Below the pieces are notes generated by a model, which ran no database searches, was not told the DNA's origin, and saw only the letters and a program-made list of their open reading frames with translations. This document shows, in pieces, positions 18,722 to 29,626 of a stretch of 64,000 bases of DNA. The DNA lies in assembly GCA_900446925.1 (NCBI GenBank), contig UAVY01000002.1:558001-622000 (forward strand), in the 5' to 3' direction. Numbering within the stretch: position 1 is the stretch's first letter; each line of letters starts with the position of its first letter. The position numbers and the translations under genes are program-made. This DNA is from Citrobacter koseri (GTDB taxonomy: Bacteria > Pseudomonadota > Gammaproteobacteria > Enterobacterales > Enterobacteriaceae).

Positions 18722-20973
18722 ATGGCGCGTCTTAAAACTGCTCAGCCAAACTCTTCGCTGCGTAAAATCGCAGTCGTAGTAGCCACAGCGGTTAGCGGCA
18801 TGTCTGTCTATGCACAGGCGGCGGTTGAACCGAAAGAAGAAACTATCACCGTAACCGCTGCACCTGCCCAGCAGGAAAGTGCCTGGGGGCCGGCGGCGAC
18901 CATCGCGGCCAGACAATCCGCCACAGCGACCAAAACGGATACCCCCATTCAAAAGGTGCCACAGTCTATTTCTGTGGTAACTGCCGAGGAGATGGCGCTG
19001 CATCAGCCTAAATCTGTGAAAGAGGCGCTCAGCTACACTCCTGGTGTTGCCGTGGGCACCCGTGGCGCGTCTAACACTTATGATTACCTGATCATCCGCG
19101 GTTTCGCCGCTGACGGCCAAAGTCAGAACAACTATCTGAATGGCCTGAAGATGCAGGGGTAACTTTTACAATGATGCGGTGATTGACCCTTATATGCTGG
19201 AGCGCGCTGAAGTCATGCGCGGCCCGGTTTCCGTTCTCTACGGAAAAAGCAACCCTGGTGGTTTGTTGAACATGGTCAGCAAGCGCCCAACCACGGAACC
19301 GCTGAAAGAAGTTCAGTTCAAGATGGGCACCGGACAGCCTGTTCCAGACCGGTTTTGACTTTAGTGATGCTCTGGATGACGATGGTGTTTACTCTTATCG
19401 CTTAACCGGCCTTGCGCGTTCTGCGAATGCCCAGCAGCAAGGTGCGGAAGAACAGCGTTATGCCATTGCGCCATCTTTCAGCTGGCGTCCGAATGATAAA
19501 ACCAACTTTACCTTCTTATCTTATTTCCAGAATGAACCGGAAACAGGTTATTACGGCTGGCTGCCGAAAGAAGGGACAGTGACTAAGTTACCGAACGGTA
19601 AGCGTCTCTCTACCGATTTCAACGAAGGTGCGAACAACAATACCTATTCTCGTAACGAGAAGATGGTGGGCTACAGCTTCGACCACGAATTTAACGACAC
19701 CTTTACCGTGCGTCAGAACCTGCGTTACGCGCAAAATAAAGTCTCGCAGAACAGCGTGTATGGCTACGGTATGTGCTCCGATCCGCTCTATACAAAGGAT
19801 CCGGCTAATAGTCCTTGCGCCAGCGTTCCTCAGTCAGATTGGGGTCATACGCTGACTCGTCAGTACGTTATCGATAATGAGAAATTGCAGAACTTCGCTG
19901 TTGATACCCAACTGCAAAGCAAGTTTGCAACGGCCGATGTGGATCACACGCTGCTGACCGGCGTTGACTTTATGCGTATGCGTAACGATATTGACTCCTG
20001 GTTTGGCTATGCTGGTTCTGTAACGCCGTCCGACATCTATAACCTTGATCGCAGTGACTTCGATTTTGGCTCACATCCTGGCCCTTCAGGCCCTTACAAA
20101 GTGCTGAACAAGCAGAAGCAAACTGGCTTGTACGTGCAGGATCAGATGCAGTGGGATAAGGTGCTGGTTACCCTGGGTGGTCGTTATGACTGGGCTGACC
20201 AGGAGTCCTTCAACCGTGTTTACGGTACTACCGATAAGCGCGATGACAAACAGTTCACCTGGCGTGGCGGTGTTAACTACCTGTTCGACAATGGCGTAAC
20301 CCCGTATTTCAGCTATAGCGAGTCGTTTGAACCGGCTTCGCAGACGGGGGAAAGCGGTAATATCTTTGCTCCATCCAAAGGTAAGCAGTACGAAGCTGGT
20401 GTGAAATACGTGCCGAGCGATCGTCCGATCGTGATTACCGGTGCAGTGTATCAGCTCACCAAAACCAACAATCTGATGCCCGACCCGAATGGATCGTCCT
20501 GGTCAGTCGAAGGCGGTGAAATTCGTTCACGTGGTGTGGAAATTGAAGCGAAAGCCGCGCTGTCTGCAAGCGTCAACGTGGTTGGTTCTTATACCTATAC
20601 CGATGCGGAATACACTACCGACACCAGCTACAAAGGCAACACGCCTGCTCAGGTGCCTAAACATATGGCATCATTGTGGGGTGATTACACCCTCTATGAC
20701 GGCGCGCTTTCCGGGCTGACGTTGGGTACGGGTGTTCGTTATACTGGCTCCAGCTATGGCGACCCGGCAAACTCCTTCAAAGTGGGGAGCTATACGCTGG
20801 TGGATGCGTTAGTACGTTACGATCTGGCGCGCGTTGGTATGGCTGGGTCTAACGTGGCGCTGCATGTGAACAACTTGTTTGACCGTGAGTACGTCGCAAG
20901 CTGCTTTAACACCTATGGCTGCTTCTGGGGCGCGGAGCGTCAGGTCGTTGCAACCGCAACCTTCCGTTTCTAA
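18722..20973 (+). CDS. fhuA: Ferrichrome outer-membrane receptor, two +1 frameshifts
   Basis: TonB-dependent receptor for ferrichrome; in E. coli also the receptor for T1, T5, phi80 and colicin M. Signal peptide ends at YAQA, TonB box EETITVTA follows, then plug domain (IIRGFAADGQSQNNYL, VLYGKSNPGG) and 22-strand barrel ending ATATFRF. The frame breaks at the G4 run 19156-19159 (after NGLKMQG) and at 19332-19333 (after KMGT). Removing one base at each gives 749 residues against 747 in E. coli. Loss of fhuA is selected by phages, so a true mutation cannot be fully excluded, but two separate errors fit the window's pattern better. Confidence 0.93.
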
Positions 20974-20982
20974 TTTCTCTTT

Positions 20983-21002
20983 GGGCACGGTTCGCCGTGC
21001 CC
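20983..21002 (+). other. Intercistronic hairpin fhuA-fhuC
   Basis: Perfect 8-base inverted repeat gggcacgg/ccgtgccc with a 4-base loop, ten bases after the fhuA stop. No T-run follows, so it is likely to stabilise fhuA mRNA or to attenuate passage into fhuCDB rather than to end transcription. Confidence 0.6.
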
Positions 21003-21021
21003 GCTTTACAAGTTGGCCGCT

Positions 21022-21819
21022 ATGCAGGAAAACATAACCCGTCCCGACACGACTTTCGCCCTACGTAATGTCTCCTTTCGTGTGCCTGGCCGCACGCTTC
21101 TGCATCCTCTTTCGCTGACCTTTCCGGTGGGTAAAGTTACCGGGCTTATTGGTCACAACGGTTCAGGTAAATCAACCTTACTGAAAATGCTGGGGCGGCA
21201 TCAACCGCCGTCGGAAGGCGACGTGTTGCTCGACGATCAGCCGTTGAACAGCTGGAACAGTAAAGCGTTTGCCCGCAAGGTCGCCTATCTGCCGCAGCAG
21301 CTTCCGCAGGCGGAAGGGATGACGGTGCGCGAGCTGGTGGCGATTGGGCGTTATCCGTGGCACGGCGCGCTGGGTCGTTTTGGCGTAACCGACAGAGAAA
21401 AAGTGGAAGAGGCGATTACGCTGGTGGGACTAAAGCCACTGGCGCACCGTCTGGTGGACAGCCTCTCCGGTGGGGAACGTCAGCGGGCGTGGATCGCCAT
21501 GCTGGTGGCCCAGGATAGCCGCTGTTTGCTACTCGACGAACCCACCTCCGCGCTGGATATCGCGCATCAGGTTGATGTGCTGGCGCTGGTGCACCGCTTA
21601 AGCCAGCAGCGTGGGCTGACGGTGATTGCCGTTTTGCACGACATCAACATGGCGGCCCGCTACTGTGATTATCTGGTGGCGCTGCGCGGTGGCGAAATGA
21701 TTGCCCAGGGAACGCCAGCAGAGTTGATGCGTGGTGAAACGCTGGAGCTGATTTATGGCATCCCGATGGGAATTTTGCCGCATCCGGCTGGTGCCGCACC
21801 CGTGAGTTTTGTCTATTAA
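21022..21819 (+). CDS. fhuC: Ferric hydroxamate ABC transporter, ATP-binding protein
   Basis: ATPase of the Fhu importer on the cytoplasmic face of FhuB. 265 residues from ATG 21022 (MQENITRPD). Walker A GHNGSGKST, signature LSGGERQRA, Walker B CLLLDEPTSALD and the H-loop VLHDINMAA are all present. The stop overlaps the fhuD start (TAATG at 21817-21821), so the two are translationally coupled. Intact. Confidence 0.97.
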   Translation: MQENITRPDTTFALRNVSFRVPGRTLLHPLSLTFPVGKVTGLIGHNGSGKSTLLKMLGRHQPPSEGDVLLDDQPLNSWNSKAFARKVAYLPQQLPQAEGMTVRELVAIGRYPWHGALGRFGVTDREKVEEAITLVGLKPLAHRLVDSLSGGERQRAWIAMLVAQDSRCLLLDEPTSALDIAHQVDVLALVHRLSQQRGLTVIAVLHDINMAARYCDYLVALRGGEMIAQGTPAELMRGETLELIYGIPMGILPHPAGAAPVSFVY

Positions 21820-22709
21820 TGAGCGGTTTACATTCTATTACCCGACGTCGATTGTTAACGGCGATGGCGCTTTCTCCTCTGCTCTGGCAAATGGGGCAAG
21901 CCCGGGCCGCAACCGTCGATCCTCATCGTATTGTCGCCCTGGAGTGGTTGCCGGTAGAGCTGCTGTTAGCGCTCGGCATCATGCCTTACGGCGTGGCGGA
22001 TATTCCCAATTATCGCCTGTGGGTTAACGAGCCGGCATTGCCGGAGTCGGTCATTGACGTTGGGCTGCGTACCGAACCTAATCTGGAACTGCTGACCGAA
22101 ATGAAGCCCTCATTTATGGTCTGGTCGGCAGGCTATGGCCCTTCGCCTGAAAAGCTGGCGCGTATCGCGCCGGGGCGCGGCTTTAGCTTCAGTGACGGCA
22201 AAAAGCCGTTAGCGGTAGCGCGTCAGTCGTTAATTGAAATGGCGCAACTGCTTAATCTTGAGTCTGCGGCCAGCCGCCATCTGGCGGAATACGATAGCTT
22301 TATCGACAGCCAGAAACCGCGCTTTGCCCGGCGTGGCGACCGGCCTCTGCTGCTAATGACGTTGCTCGATCCGCGCCATATGCTGGTTTTCGGCCCGAAC
22401 TGCTTATTCCAGGAGACGCTGGACGCGTTCGGCATTCGCAATGCCTGGCAGGGGGAAACCAATTTCTGGGGCAGCACTGCGGTCGGTATCGACCGGCTGG
22501 CGGCCTATAAAGACGCTGACGTCCTCTGTTTTGATCACGGCAATAACCCGGATATGGCCGCGTTGATGGCGACGCCGCTGTGGCAGGCGATGCCGTTTGT
22601 GCGCGCCGGACGTTTTCAGCGCGTGCCTGCTGTCTGGTTTTATGGCGCGACGCTGTCGAGCATGCGTTTCGTGCGCATTCTGGATAATGCGCTGGGAGGT
22701 AAAGCGTGA
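21819..22709 (+). CDS. fhuD: Ferric hydroxamate periplasmic binding protein
   Basis: Carries iron-hydroxamates from FhuA to FhuBC. 296 residues, class III binding protein with two lobes joined by a long helix. The N-terminus HSITRRRLLTAMALSPLLW has twin arginines and a short hydrophobic core, pointing to Tat export, with cleavage near GQARA. Conserved binding-site Trp and Tyr regions (VWSAGYGPSPEKL, NFWGSTAVGIDRL) are visible. Overlaps fhuC and fhuB. Confidence 0.96.
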   Translation: MSGLHSITRRRLLTAMALSPLLWQMGQARAATVDPHRIVALEWLPVELLLALGIMPYGVADIPNYRLWVNEPALPESVIDVGLRTEPNLELLTEMKPSFMVWSAGYGPSPEKLARIAPGRGFSFSDGKKPLAVARQSLIEMAQLLNLESAASRHLAEYDSFIDSQKPRFARRGDRPLLLMTLLDPRHMLVFGPNCLFQETLDAFGIRNAWQGETNFWGSTAVGIDRLAAYKDADVLCFDHGNNPDMAALMATPLWQAMPFVRAGRFQRVPAVWFYGATLSSMRFVRILDNALGGKA

Positions 22710-24688
22710 GCCGACGTATTGCGCTATTTCCGGCGTTGCTGCTGGCGGTGTTATTTATCGCCGCTGCCTGGCTGACCTGGTTTAACTTCTCCATCGCATT
22801 GCCGCGCAGCCAGTGGCAGCAAGCGTTCTGGTCGCCGGATATCGACAGCATTGAGCAAATGATTTTCCACTATAGCCTGCTGCCACGCCTGGCGATCGCC
22901 TTGCTGGTCGGGGCCGGACTTGGGCTGGTGGGCGTATTGTTCCAGCAGGTGCTGCGTAACCCGCTGGCGGAGCCAACGACGCTCGGCGTGGCGACGGGGG
23001 CGCAGCTCGGGATTACGCTAACGACGCTGTGGGCGATTCCCGGCGCGATGACCACGCAATTTGCGGCGCTGGCAGGCGCGTGCGTGGTAGGCGCGCTGGT
23101 GTTTGGCGTCGCCTGGGGAAAACGCCTGTCACCGGTCACGCTGATTCTCGCCGGTCTGGTAGTGAGCCTGTATTGCGGGGCGATTAACCAGCTGATGGTG
23201 ATTTTCCACCACGACCAGTTGCAAAGCATGTTCCTGTGGAGCACCGGAACGCTGACGCAAACCGACTGGAGCGGGGTGCAGAGGCTGTGGCCGCAGCTGC
23301 TGGGCGGCGTGATGCTCACCTTGCTATTGCTGCGTCCGATGACCCTGATGGGGCTGGATGACGGCGTAGCGCGCAATCTGGGGCTGGCCTTGTCGCTGGC
23401 GCGTCTGGCGGCTTTATCGCTGGCGATCGTGCTTAGCGCGATGCTGGTTAACGCTGTTGGGATTATCGGCTTTATCGGCCTGTTCGCCCCGCTGCTGGCG
23501 AAAATGCTTGGGGCGCGTCGCTTACTGGCGCGCCTGATGCTGGCGCCGCTGATTGGCGCGCTGATCCTCTGGCTTTCCGATCAGACCATTTTGTGGCTGA
23601 CCCGCGTCTGGATGGAGGTCTCCACGGGTTCCGTGACGGCGCTGATTGGCGCGCCGCTGTTGCTGTGGCTGCTGCCGCGTCTGCGCAGCATGAGCGCGCC
23701 GGCAATGAACGCTAATGACCGCGTAGCGGCGGAACGCCAGCATGTGCTGAGTTTTGCGCTGGCAGGCGGTGTCGTGCTGCTGTTGGCGGTGTTCGTGGCG
23801 CTCTCTTTTGGCCGTGACGCGCACGGCTGGAACTGGGCGAGCGGCGCGCTGCTGGATGAACTGATGCCCTGGCGCTGGCCGCGTATTCTGGCGGCATTGA
23901 TTGCGGGCGTGATGCTGGCGGTGGCGGGGTGCATTATTCAACGCCTGACCGGAAACCCGATGGCCAGCCCGGAAGTGCTGGGTATCAGCTCCGGCGCGGC
24001 GTTCGGCGTGGTGCTGATGCTGTTCCTGGTGCCGGGTAACGCCTTTGGCTGGTTGCTGCCTGCCGGGAGCATCGGCGCGGCGGCGACGTTGCTGATCATC
24101 ATGGTCGCGGCAGGACGCGGGGGCTTTTCTCCGCACCGTATGCTGCTGGCGGGGATGGCGCTCAGTACGGCGTTTACGATGCTGTTGATGATGTTGCAGG
24201 CGAGCGGCGATCCGCGCATGGCGGGAGTGCTGACCTGGATCTCCGGTTCGACCTACAACGCGTCGGAAGAACAGGTGGTACGCACCGGCATTGTGATGGT
24301 GATTCTGCTGGCGATTACGCCGCTGTGTCGTCGCTGGTTAACCATTTTACCGCTGGGCGGCGAGACGGCGCGGGCGGTAGGTATCGCGTTGACGCCATCG
24401 CGTGTTGGGCTGTTGTTGCTGGCGGCCTGTCTGACGGCGACCGCGACGATGACCATTGGGCCGCTGAGCTTCGTCGGGCTGATGGCGCCGCATATCGCGC
24501 GGATGCTCGGTTTTCGCCGCACGATGCCGCATATGATTATGTCGGCGCTGGCGGGGGGAATACTGCTGGTTTTCGCTGACTGGTGCGGCAGAATGGTGTT
24601 GTTTCCGTATCAAATCCCGGCGGGATTGCTCTCGACGTTTATCGGCGCGCCGTATTTTATTTATCTGTTACGCAAGCAGAGCCGGTAA
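22706..24688 (+). CDS. fhuB: Ferric hydroxamate ABC transporter permease (double-length)
   Basis: 660-residue inner-membrane permease made of two fused BtuC/FecD-type halves, about 20 membrane helices in all. Both halves show the family motif for contact with FhuC (GLVGVLFQQVLRNPLAEP and VAGCIIQRLTGNPMASPE). Starts with GTG at 22706 overlapping the fhuD end by four bases. Intact. In S. Typhimurium a fimbrial operon (stf) follows fhuB; here hemL comes next after a REP pair. Confidence 0.97.
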   Translation: MSRRIALFPALLLAVLFIAAAWLTWFNFSIALPRSQWQQAFWSPDIDSIEQMIFHYSLLPRLAIALLVGAGLGLVGVLFQQVLRNPLAEPTTLGVATGAQLGITLTTLWAIPGAMTTQFAALAGACVVGALVFGVAWGKRLSPVTLILAGLVVSLYCGAINQLMVIFHHDQLQSMFLWSTGTLTQTDWSGVQRLWPQLLGGVMLTLLLLRPMTLMGLDDGVARNLGLALSLARLAALSLAIVLSAMLVNAVGIIGFIGLFAPLLAKMLGARRLLARLMLAPLIGALILWLSDQTILWLTRVWMEVSTGSVTALIGAPLLLWLLPRLRSMSAPAMNANDRVAAERQHVLSFALAGGVVLLLAVFVALSFGRDAHGWNWASGALLDELMPWRWPRILAALIAGVMLAVAGCIIQRLTGNPMASPEVLGISSGAAFGVVLMLFLVPGNAFGWLLPAGSIGAAATLLIIMVAAGRGGFSPHRMLLAGMALSTAFTMLLMMLQASGDPRMAGVLTWISGSTYNASEEQVVRTGIVMVILLAITPLCRRWLTILPLGGETARAVGIALTPSRVGLLLLAACLTATATMTIGPLSFVGLMAPHIARMLGFRRTMPHMIMSALAGGILLVFADWCGRMVLFPYQIPAGLLSTFIGAPYFIYLLRKQSR

Positions 24689-24690
24689 TG

Positions 24691-24750
24691 GTGCTTTATC
24701 CGGCCTACGGCGCCATATGTAGGCCGGGTAAGCGTAAGCGCCACCCGGCA
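24691..24750. repeat. REP/BIME element, fhuB-hemL
   Basis: Two inverted REP units (tttatccggcctacgg and gtaggccgggtaagcg ... caccccggca-like end) between the converging fhuB and hemL genes. Confidence 0.88.
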
Positions 24751-24758
24751 ATGACGAT

Positions 24759-26039
24759 TTACAGTTTCGCAAATACCCGACGTGCGGCATCAATGGTGTT
24801 GTTGATATCGTCCATGCTGTGCGCCACGGACATAAAGCCTGCCTCGAAGGCGGACGGCGCCAGGTAAACGCCTTCATCCAGCATCATGTGGAAGAAACGT
24901 TTGAAGCGCTCAACGTCGCATGCCATTACATCCTGATAGCAGTTTACGGATTCCGCATCGGTAAAGAAGATGCCGAACATACCGCCGACGTGATTCACCA
25001 CCAGTGGAATATCGGCTTCCTGCGCGGCGTCCAGCAGGCCTTCTGCCAGTCGGGTCGTCAGTTTGTCCAGCGTCTCGTGAATCCCCGGTTGGGCGACTTC
25101 GGTCAGGCAGGCGAAACCCGCCGCCATGGCAATCGGGTTGCCGGAAAGCGTTCCCGCCTGGTAAACCGGGCCAGTCGGCGCCAGTGCGTCCATCACATCG
25201 CGGCGTCCGCCAAATGCGCCTACCGGCATGCCGCCGCCGATGATTTTGCCCAGACAGGTCAGATCCGGCACTACGCCGTAATAATCCTGTGCGCCCGCCA
25301 GTGCCACGCGGAAACCGGTCATCACTTCGTCGATGATCAGCAGCGCGCCGAATTCGTCGCACAGGGCGCGCAGGCCCGGCAGGAATTCCGGCAGCGGAGG
25401 GATGCAGTTCATATTGCCCGCCACCGGCTCGACGATAATACAGGCAATCTCTTGCGGATATTGCTCGAACGCCGCGCGTACAGAAGCCAGATCGTTATAG
25501 GTGCAGGTCAGGGTATGTCTGGCGAAATCAGCCGGAACGCCCGGTGAGTTCGGCTGGCCCAGCGTCAGTGCGCCGGAACCCGCTTTCACCAGCAGGCAGT
25601 CGGCGTGGCCGTGGTAGCAGCCTTCAAATTTGATGATCTTGTCGCGACCGGTGAAGCCGCGCGCCAGGCGAATCGCACTCATTGTGGCTTCGGTGCCGGA
25701 GTTCACCATCCGCACCATGTCCATAGTCGGCACCAGTTCGGTGACCAGCTCCGCCATTTTAACTTCCATCTCGGTCGGCGCGCCGAAGCTCAGCCCGCGC
25801 GCAGCGGCTTCAATCACTGCATTACGGATGGCGGGGTGGTTATGGCCCAGCACCATCGGACCCCAGGAGCCGACGTAATCGATGTACGCTTTGCCATCGA
25901 CATCATACAGATACGCGCCGTCTGCTTTTTCGATAAACAGCGGGGTGCCGCCCACGCCAGTGAAGGCGCGAACAGGGGAGTTGACGCCGCCGGGGATAAG
26001 CTCGCGCGCTGCGCTGTAGAGGTTTTCAGACTTGCTCAT
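24759..26039 (-). CDS. hemL: Glutamate-1-semialdehyde 2,1-aminomutase
   Basis: PLP enzyme that turns glutamate-1-semialdehyde into 5-aminolevulinate in haem synthesis. 426 residues, intact. PLP lysine lies in [12 protein letters not shown]; other landmarks are [17 protein letters not shown] and IDEVMTGFR. Starts at ATG 26039 and is divergent from clcA with a 170-base gap. The sequence differs from both the E. coli and S. Typhimurium proteins I recall at a few positions (for example [16 protein letters not shown]). Confidence 0.97.
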   Translation of the reverse strand: MSKSENLYSAARELIPGGVNSPVRAFTGVGGTPLFIEKADGAYLYDVDGKAYIDYVGSWGPMVLGHNHPAIRNAVIEAAARGLSFGAPTEMEVKMAELVTELVPTMDMVRMVNSGTEATMSAIRLARGFTGRDKIIKFEGCYHGHADCLLVKAGSGALTLGQPNSPGVPADFARHTLTCTYNDLASVRAAFEQYPQEIACIIVEPVAGNMNCIPPLPEFLPGLRALCDEFGALLIIDEVMTGFRVALAGAQDYYGVVPDLTCLGKIIGGGMPVGAFGGRRDVMDALAPTGPVYQAGTLSGNPIAMAAGFACLTEVAQPGIHETLDKLTTRLAEGLLDAAQEADIPLVVNHVGGMFGIFFTDAESVNCYQDVMACDVERFKRFFHMMLDEGVYLAPSAFEAGFMSVAHSMDDINNTIDAARRVFAKL

Positions 26040-26209
26040 GGATGGGGTTCCTGGTTCGTAGAAAAAGTGAATGCCCTTTATTCTAAGTTATTCACAGAAG
26101 GTTATGAACATTTTGCGCATTTGAAACATGACGATTTACAGGGGATTTTCCCGAAACAGGCGGGTACAATGCCGCTTCTGTATTTGTATTACCAATTAAT
26201 GATCATCTG

Positions 26210-27631
26210 ATGAACACAGACACTCCCACTTTCGAAGCACAGCAAGTTGTGCGCTTACGGCGCGGGGATCTGATCCGCAGACTACTTCAGCGGGATAAAA
26301 CGCCGCTGGCCATCTTATTAACGGCGGCGGTGGTCGGCACCGTCACGGGTCTTATTGGCGTCGCGTTTGAGAAAGCCGTGACCTGGGTGCAAAACTTACG
26401 TATCGGCGCGCTCGTTCAGACGGCCGATTACGCGATTCTGGTCTGGCCGCTGGCCTTTATCCTCTCTGCGCTGCTGGCGATGGTCGGTTATTTTCTGGTG
26501 CGTAAGTTTGCGCCGGAAGCCGGTGGGTCGGGCATCCCGGAAATAGAAGGCGCGCTGGAAGAGTTGCGTCCTGTTCGCTGGTGGCGCGTGCTTCCGGTGA
26601 AATTTGTGGGCGGTATGGGAACGCTGGGCGCTGGCATGGTGCTGGGGCGGGAAGGGCCGACGGTACAAATCGGGGCAATATCGGGCGGATGGTGCTGGAT
26701 CTCTTCCGTATGCGTAGCGCCGAGGCGCGTCACACCTTACTGGCAACCGGCGCGGCCGCAGGGTTATCGGCAGCCTTTAACGCGCCGCTGGCGGGGATCT
26801 TATTTATCATCGAAGAGATGCGCCCGCAGTTTCGCTACAATTTAATTTCGATCAAAGCCGTGTTTACGGGCGTGATCATGTCGAGCATTGTGTTTCGTAT
26901 TTTTAACGGTGAAGCGCCGATTATTGAGGTCGGGAAGCTCTCAAACGCACCGGTTAATACGCTATGGTTATATTTAATCCTCGGTATGATTTTTGGCTGC
27001 GTCGGGCCGCTGTTCAATCACTTGGTATTGCGCACTCAGGATATGTTCCAGCGTTTTTCACGGCGGCGAAATCAAAAAGTGGGTTCTGATGGGCGGCGCG
27101 ATCGGCGGCCTGTGCGGTATTCTCGGCTTAATTGAGCCAGAAGCGGCGGGTGGTGGATTTAATTTGATCCCCATTGCGGCGGCGGGGAATTACAGCGTAG
27201 GCCTGCTGCTGTTTATTTTTATCGCCCGCGTCCTTACCACGCTGCTTTGTTTCTCATCCGGCGCGCCGGGCGGAATTTTTGCGCCAATGCTGGCGCTGGG
27301 GACGTTGCTCGGCACCGCATTTGGTATGGCGGCGGCTGCGTGTTTTCCGCAGTACCATCTGGAAGCCGGAACATTCGCGATTGCCGGAATGGGCGCGTTG
27401 TTGGCGGCGTCGGTGCGTGCGCCTTTAACGGGAATCGTGTTAGTGCTGGAGATGACCGATAACTATCAGCTCATTTTGCCAATGATTATTACCTGTCTTG
27501 GCGCAACACTATTAGCACAATTTATGGGTGGAAAACCGCTATACTCCACCATCCTTGCGCGCACGCTGGCGAAACAGGATGCGGAGCAGGCGGCAAAAAG
27601 CCAGCGGTCGGCCGCTGGTGAGAATACTTGA
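26210..27631 (+). CDS. clcA: H+/Cl- exchange transporter ClcA, two compensating frameshifts
   Basis: Inner-membrane 2Cl-/H+ antiporter used in extreme acid resistance. Motifs: [15 protein letters not shown] (external gating Glu), IIEEMRP (internal proton Glu), GAPGGIFAP. The frame loses one G at 26672-26675 (before NIGRMV) and gains one T at 27053-27057 (after MFQRF), so the overall span stays in frame. With both corrected it is 473 residues, exactly the E. coli length. The 'unfixed' central frame would destroy most of the protein, so sequence error is likely. Confidence 0.93.
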
Positions 27632-27711
27632 ATGAAATACCAGGGTATTAGATAATGCCATAACGATTGGGTTATAATTTGCCCAATTGCCAATGTCGTT
27701 TGGAGCAAAAA

Positions 27712-28056
27712 ATGAGTGATGACGTAGCGCTGCCACTGCAATTTACTGAAGCAGCAGCCAAGAAAGTAAAAAGCCTGATCGCTGACGAAGATAACCCGAA
27801 TCTGAAACTGCGCGTGTATATCACCGGCGGTGGTTGCAGCGGTTTCCAGTACGGTTTTACCTTTGATGATCAGGTAAACGAAGGTGATATGACCATCGAG
27901 AAGCAGGGTGTTGGCCTGGTGGTTGACCCGATGAGCCTGCAATATCTGGTAGGCGGCGCTGTCGATTACACCGAAGGTCTGGAAGGTTCCCGCTTTGTGG
28001 TCACCAACCCGAATGCGAAAAGCACCTGCGGGTGTGGTTCGTCCTTTAGTATCTGA
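27712..28056 (+). CDS. erpA: Iron-sulfur cluster insertion protein ErpA
   Basis: A-type carrier that delivers Fe-S clusters, among others to IspG and IspH of isoprenoid synthesis. 114 residues with the three cluster cysteines in GGGCSGF and the C-terminal CGCGSS motif. ATG at 27712 follows TGGAG. Intact. Its promoter must lie in the 80 bases after clcA, where a TATAAT-like gttataattt is seen at about 27671-27680. Confidence 0.97.
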   Translation: MSDDVALPLQFTEAAAKKVKSLIADEDNPNLKLRVYITGGGCSGFQYGFTFDDQVNEGDMTIEKQGVGLVVDPMSLQYLVGGAVDYTEGLEGSRFVVTNPNAKSTCGCGSSFSI

Positions 28057-28061
28057 TGTAT

Positions 28062-28156
28062 TGCCGGATGGCGACGCAGGGCGTCTTATCCGGCCTACGG
28101 TGCGTGTTGCTGCGTTCCTGAATGTAGGCCCGATAAGCGTCAGCGCCATCGGGCAG
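28062..28156. repeat. REP/BIME element, erpA-yadS
   Basis: Inverted REP units (tgccggatggcgacg ... atccggcctac and gtaggcccgataagcg ... catcgggca) between converging erpA and yadS. Confidence 0.88.
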
Positions 28157-28161
28157 TGAAA

Positions 28162-28787
28162 TCAACGCCCGTTCTCATCCAGAGCAAACGTCGGTAATTT
28201 TAAATGCCAACGAATTGCGGCCAGACGAATCATTAACGTCACAACCATCCCCATCATACTGGCGCTTTCCAGCGGCACGGAAAAGGTATAAAACGCCGTC
28301 GCATGCACGATGCCGCCGATAATACAGGCCGTGGCATAAATCTCCGTGCGTAAGATCATCGGCACTTCACGCGCCAGCACGTCGCGGATAATCCCGCCGC
28401 CGACGCCGGTAATCACGCCCATACAGATGGCGACCAGCGGGCCTGTTTCAGCAAGGAACGCCTTATTGACGCCGATACCGACGAACACCGCGAGGGCCGA
28501 CGGCATCCAGCACGGGAAGCATCCATTTAGGCAATCGTCTCGGCTGGCGCACCAGCAAAATGGTGAGCATGCTGGTGACCATCGCCACCACCAGGTCGGT
28601 CGGATCTTTGACCCAAAAGACGGGCCCGTTATCCAGCGCCATATCGCGGATCGTCCCGCCGCCCACTGCGGTCACGACGCCCAATACCAGTACGCCAAAC
28701 GGGTCCATACGCAACTTTCCGGCCAGCAATACGCCAGAGATAGCAAAGACAGCTGTGCCTTACAATATCCAGCCAATAGACGAGCAT
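28162..28787 (-). CDS. yadS: TRIC-type cation channel family membrane protein, two +1 frameshifts
   Basis: UPF0126/TRIC family with two repeats of three helices each; the paired glycine-rich motifs [11 protein letters not shown] and [11 protein letters not shown] are both visible. Bacterial relatives form trimeric channels; the E. coli protein's substrate is not established. Start ATG at 28787 (MLVYWLDIV). The frame breaks at 28760-28761 (extra A on the coding strand after DIV) and in the G3 run 28494-28496 (after LDAVG). Correcting both gives 207 residues, the E. coli length. Confidence 0.9.
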
Positions 28788-28823
28788 TATCGAATCCCCA
28801 CTGAGAACCTGACTGCGCAGGTT

Positions 28824-29626
28824 CTATTCTACTTGTGAAAGCGCATTACAGAGTTGTTTTGCGGCGAGGATGATACGCGGGCTCGCGCGTTCAAACCAGT
28901 CACCATTCAGCGGTATAACCGGGGATTTTTAGCTGATTTTGCCAGTATTGTTCTATTTTAGGAATTTCGCCCGCATCGCCGGTAACGACAATCGCCTGCG
29001 GATGTCGGGCCAGCACCTGCTCGCGGCTGACCTGCGGCCAGGGGACGCGACTGCCCGCAAAAATATTTTCTCCGCCGCAGACCTCAAGAACCTGGTGCTG
29101 GATGGAGCCTTTTCCGCTGGTGAATAACGGATTCGCGCCAAACTGGAGAAAAACGCGTTTTTTCGGTTTATCAGCGTACTGCGACTTTAGCGCGGCATAC
29201 TCGTCCAGCAGCGTTTGCGCCGCGCGTCTGGCTTTTTCTGGCTCAGGACTCCATGCGGCAAGCTGGCGCAGTGCGTCGGCGACCTGCTCAATGGTTACGG
29301 CATCCACCCACATGATTTTAATGCCCAGGGACGCCAGCTGGTTAACCTGCCGTTCAGCATTGCCCCCTCGCCAGGCGATAACCAGATCGGGTTTGAGCGC
29401 CACAATACGTTCCAGATTCATCCCTTGCCAGGTGGAGACTTCTTCGATGTTTTTCGCTTGCGAGGGATAGTCGGAATAACTGCTGACGCCAACGGGCGTG
29501 ATCCCTGCGGCAAAGGCAAGTTCGGTGTTGGAAGGGGGAGAGGGAAACGACGCGCGGTGCGGCGTAAAGCCACAGCGGAAGGGCTAAAAGCAGGGCGGCC
29601 AGCGCCCTGGAGAATAATTTAGCCAT
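28824..29626 (-). CDS. btuF: Vitamin B12 periplasmic binding protein, two +1 frameshifts
   Basis: Binds cobalamin and feeds the BtuCD importer. Signal peptide [22 protein letters not shown], then class III binding-protein lobes with [18 protein letters not shown] and VFLQFG. The frame breaks in the G5 run 29534-29538 (after SLSP) and the G4 run 28921-28924 (after LKIP); after correction the C-terminus reads [13 protein letters not shown] and ends LSQVE at 28824, giving 266 residues, identical in length to E. coli BtuF. It overlaps the end of mtnN by eight bases. Confidence 0.92.

Noticed and set aside
23522..24136. 204-codon minus-strand frame inside fhuB
   Set aside because: Arg/Gln/His-rich antisense product of the hydrophobic permease coding strand; no start signal.
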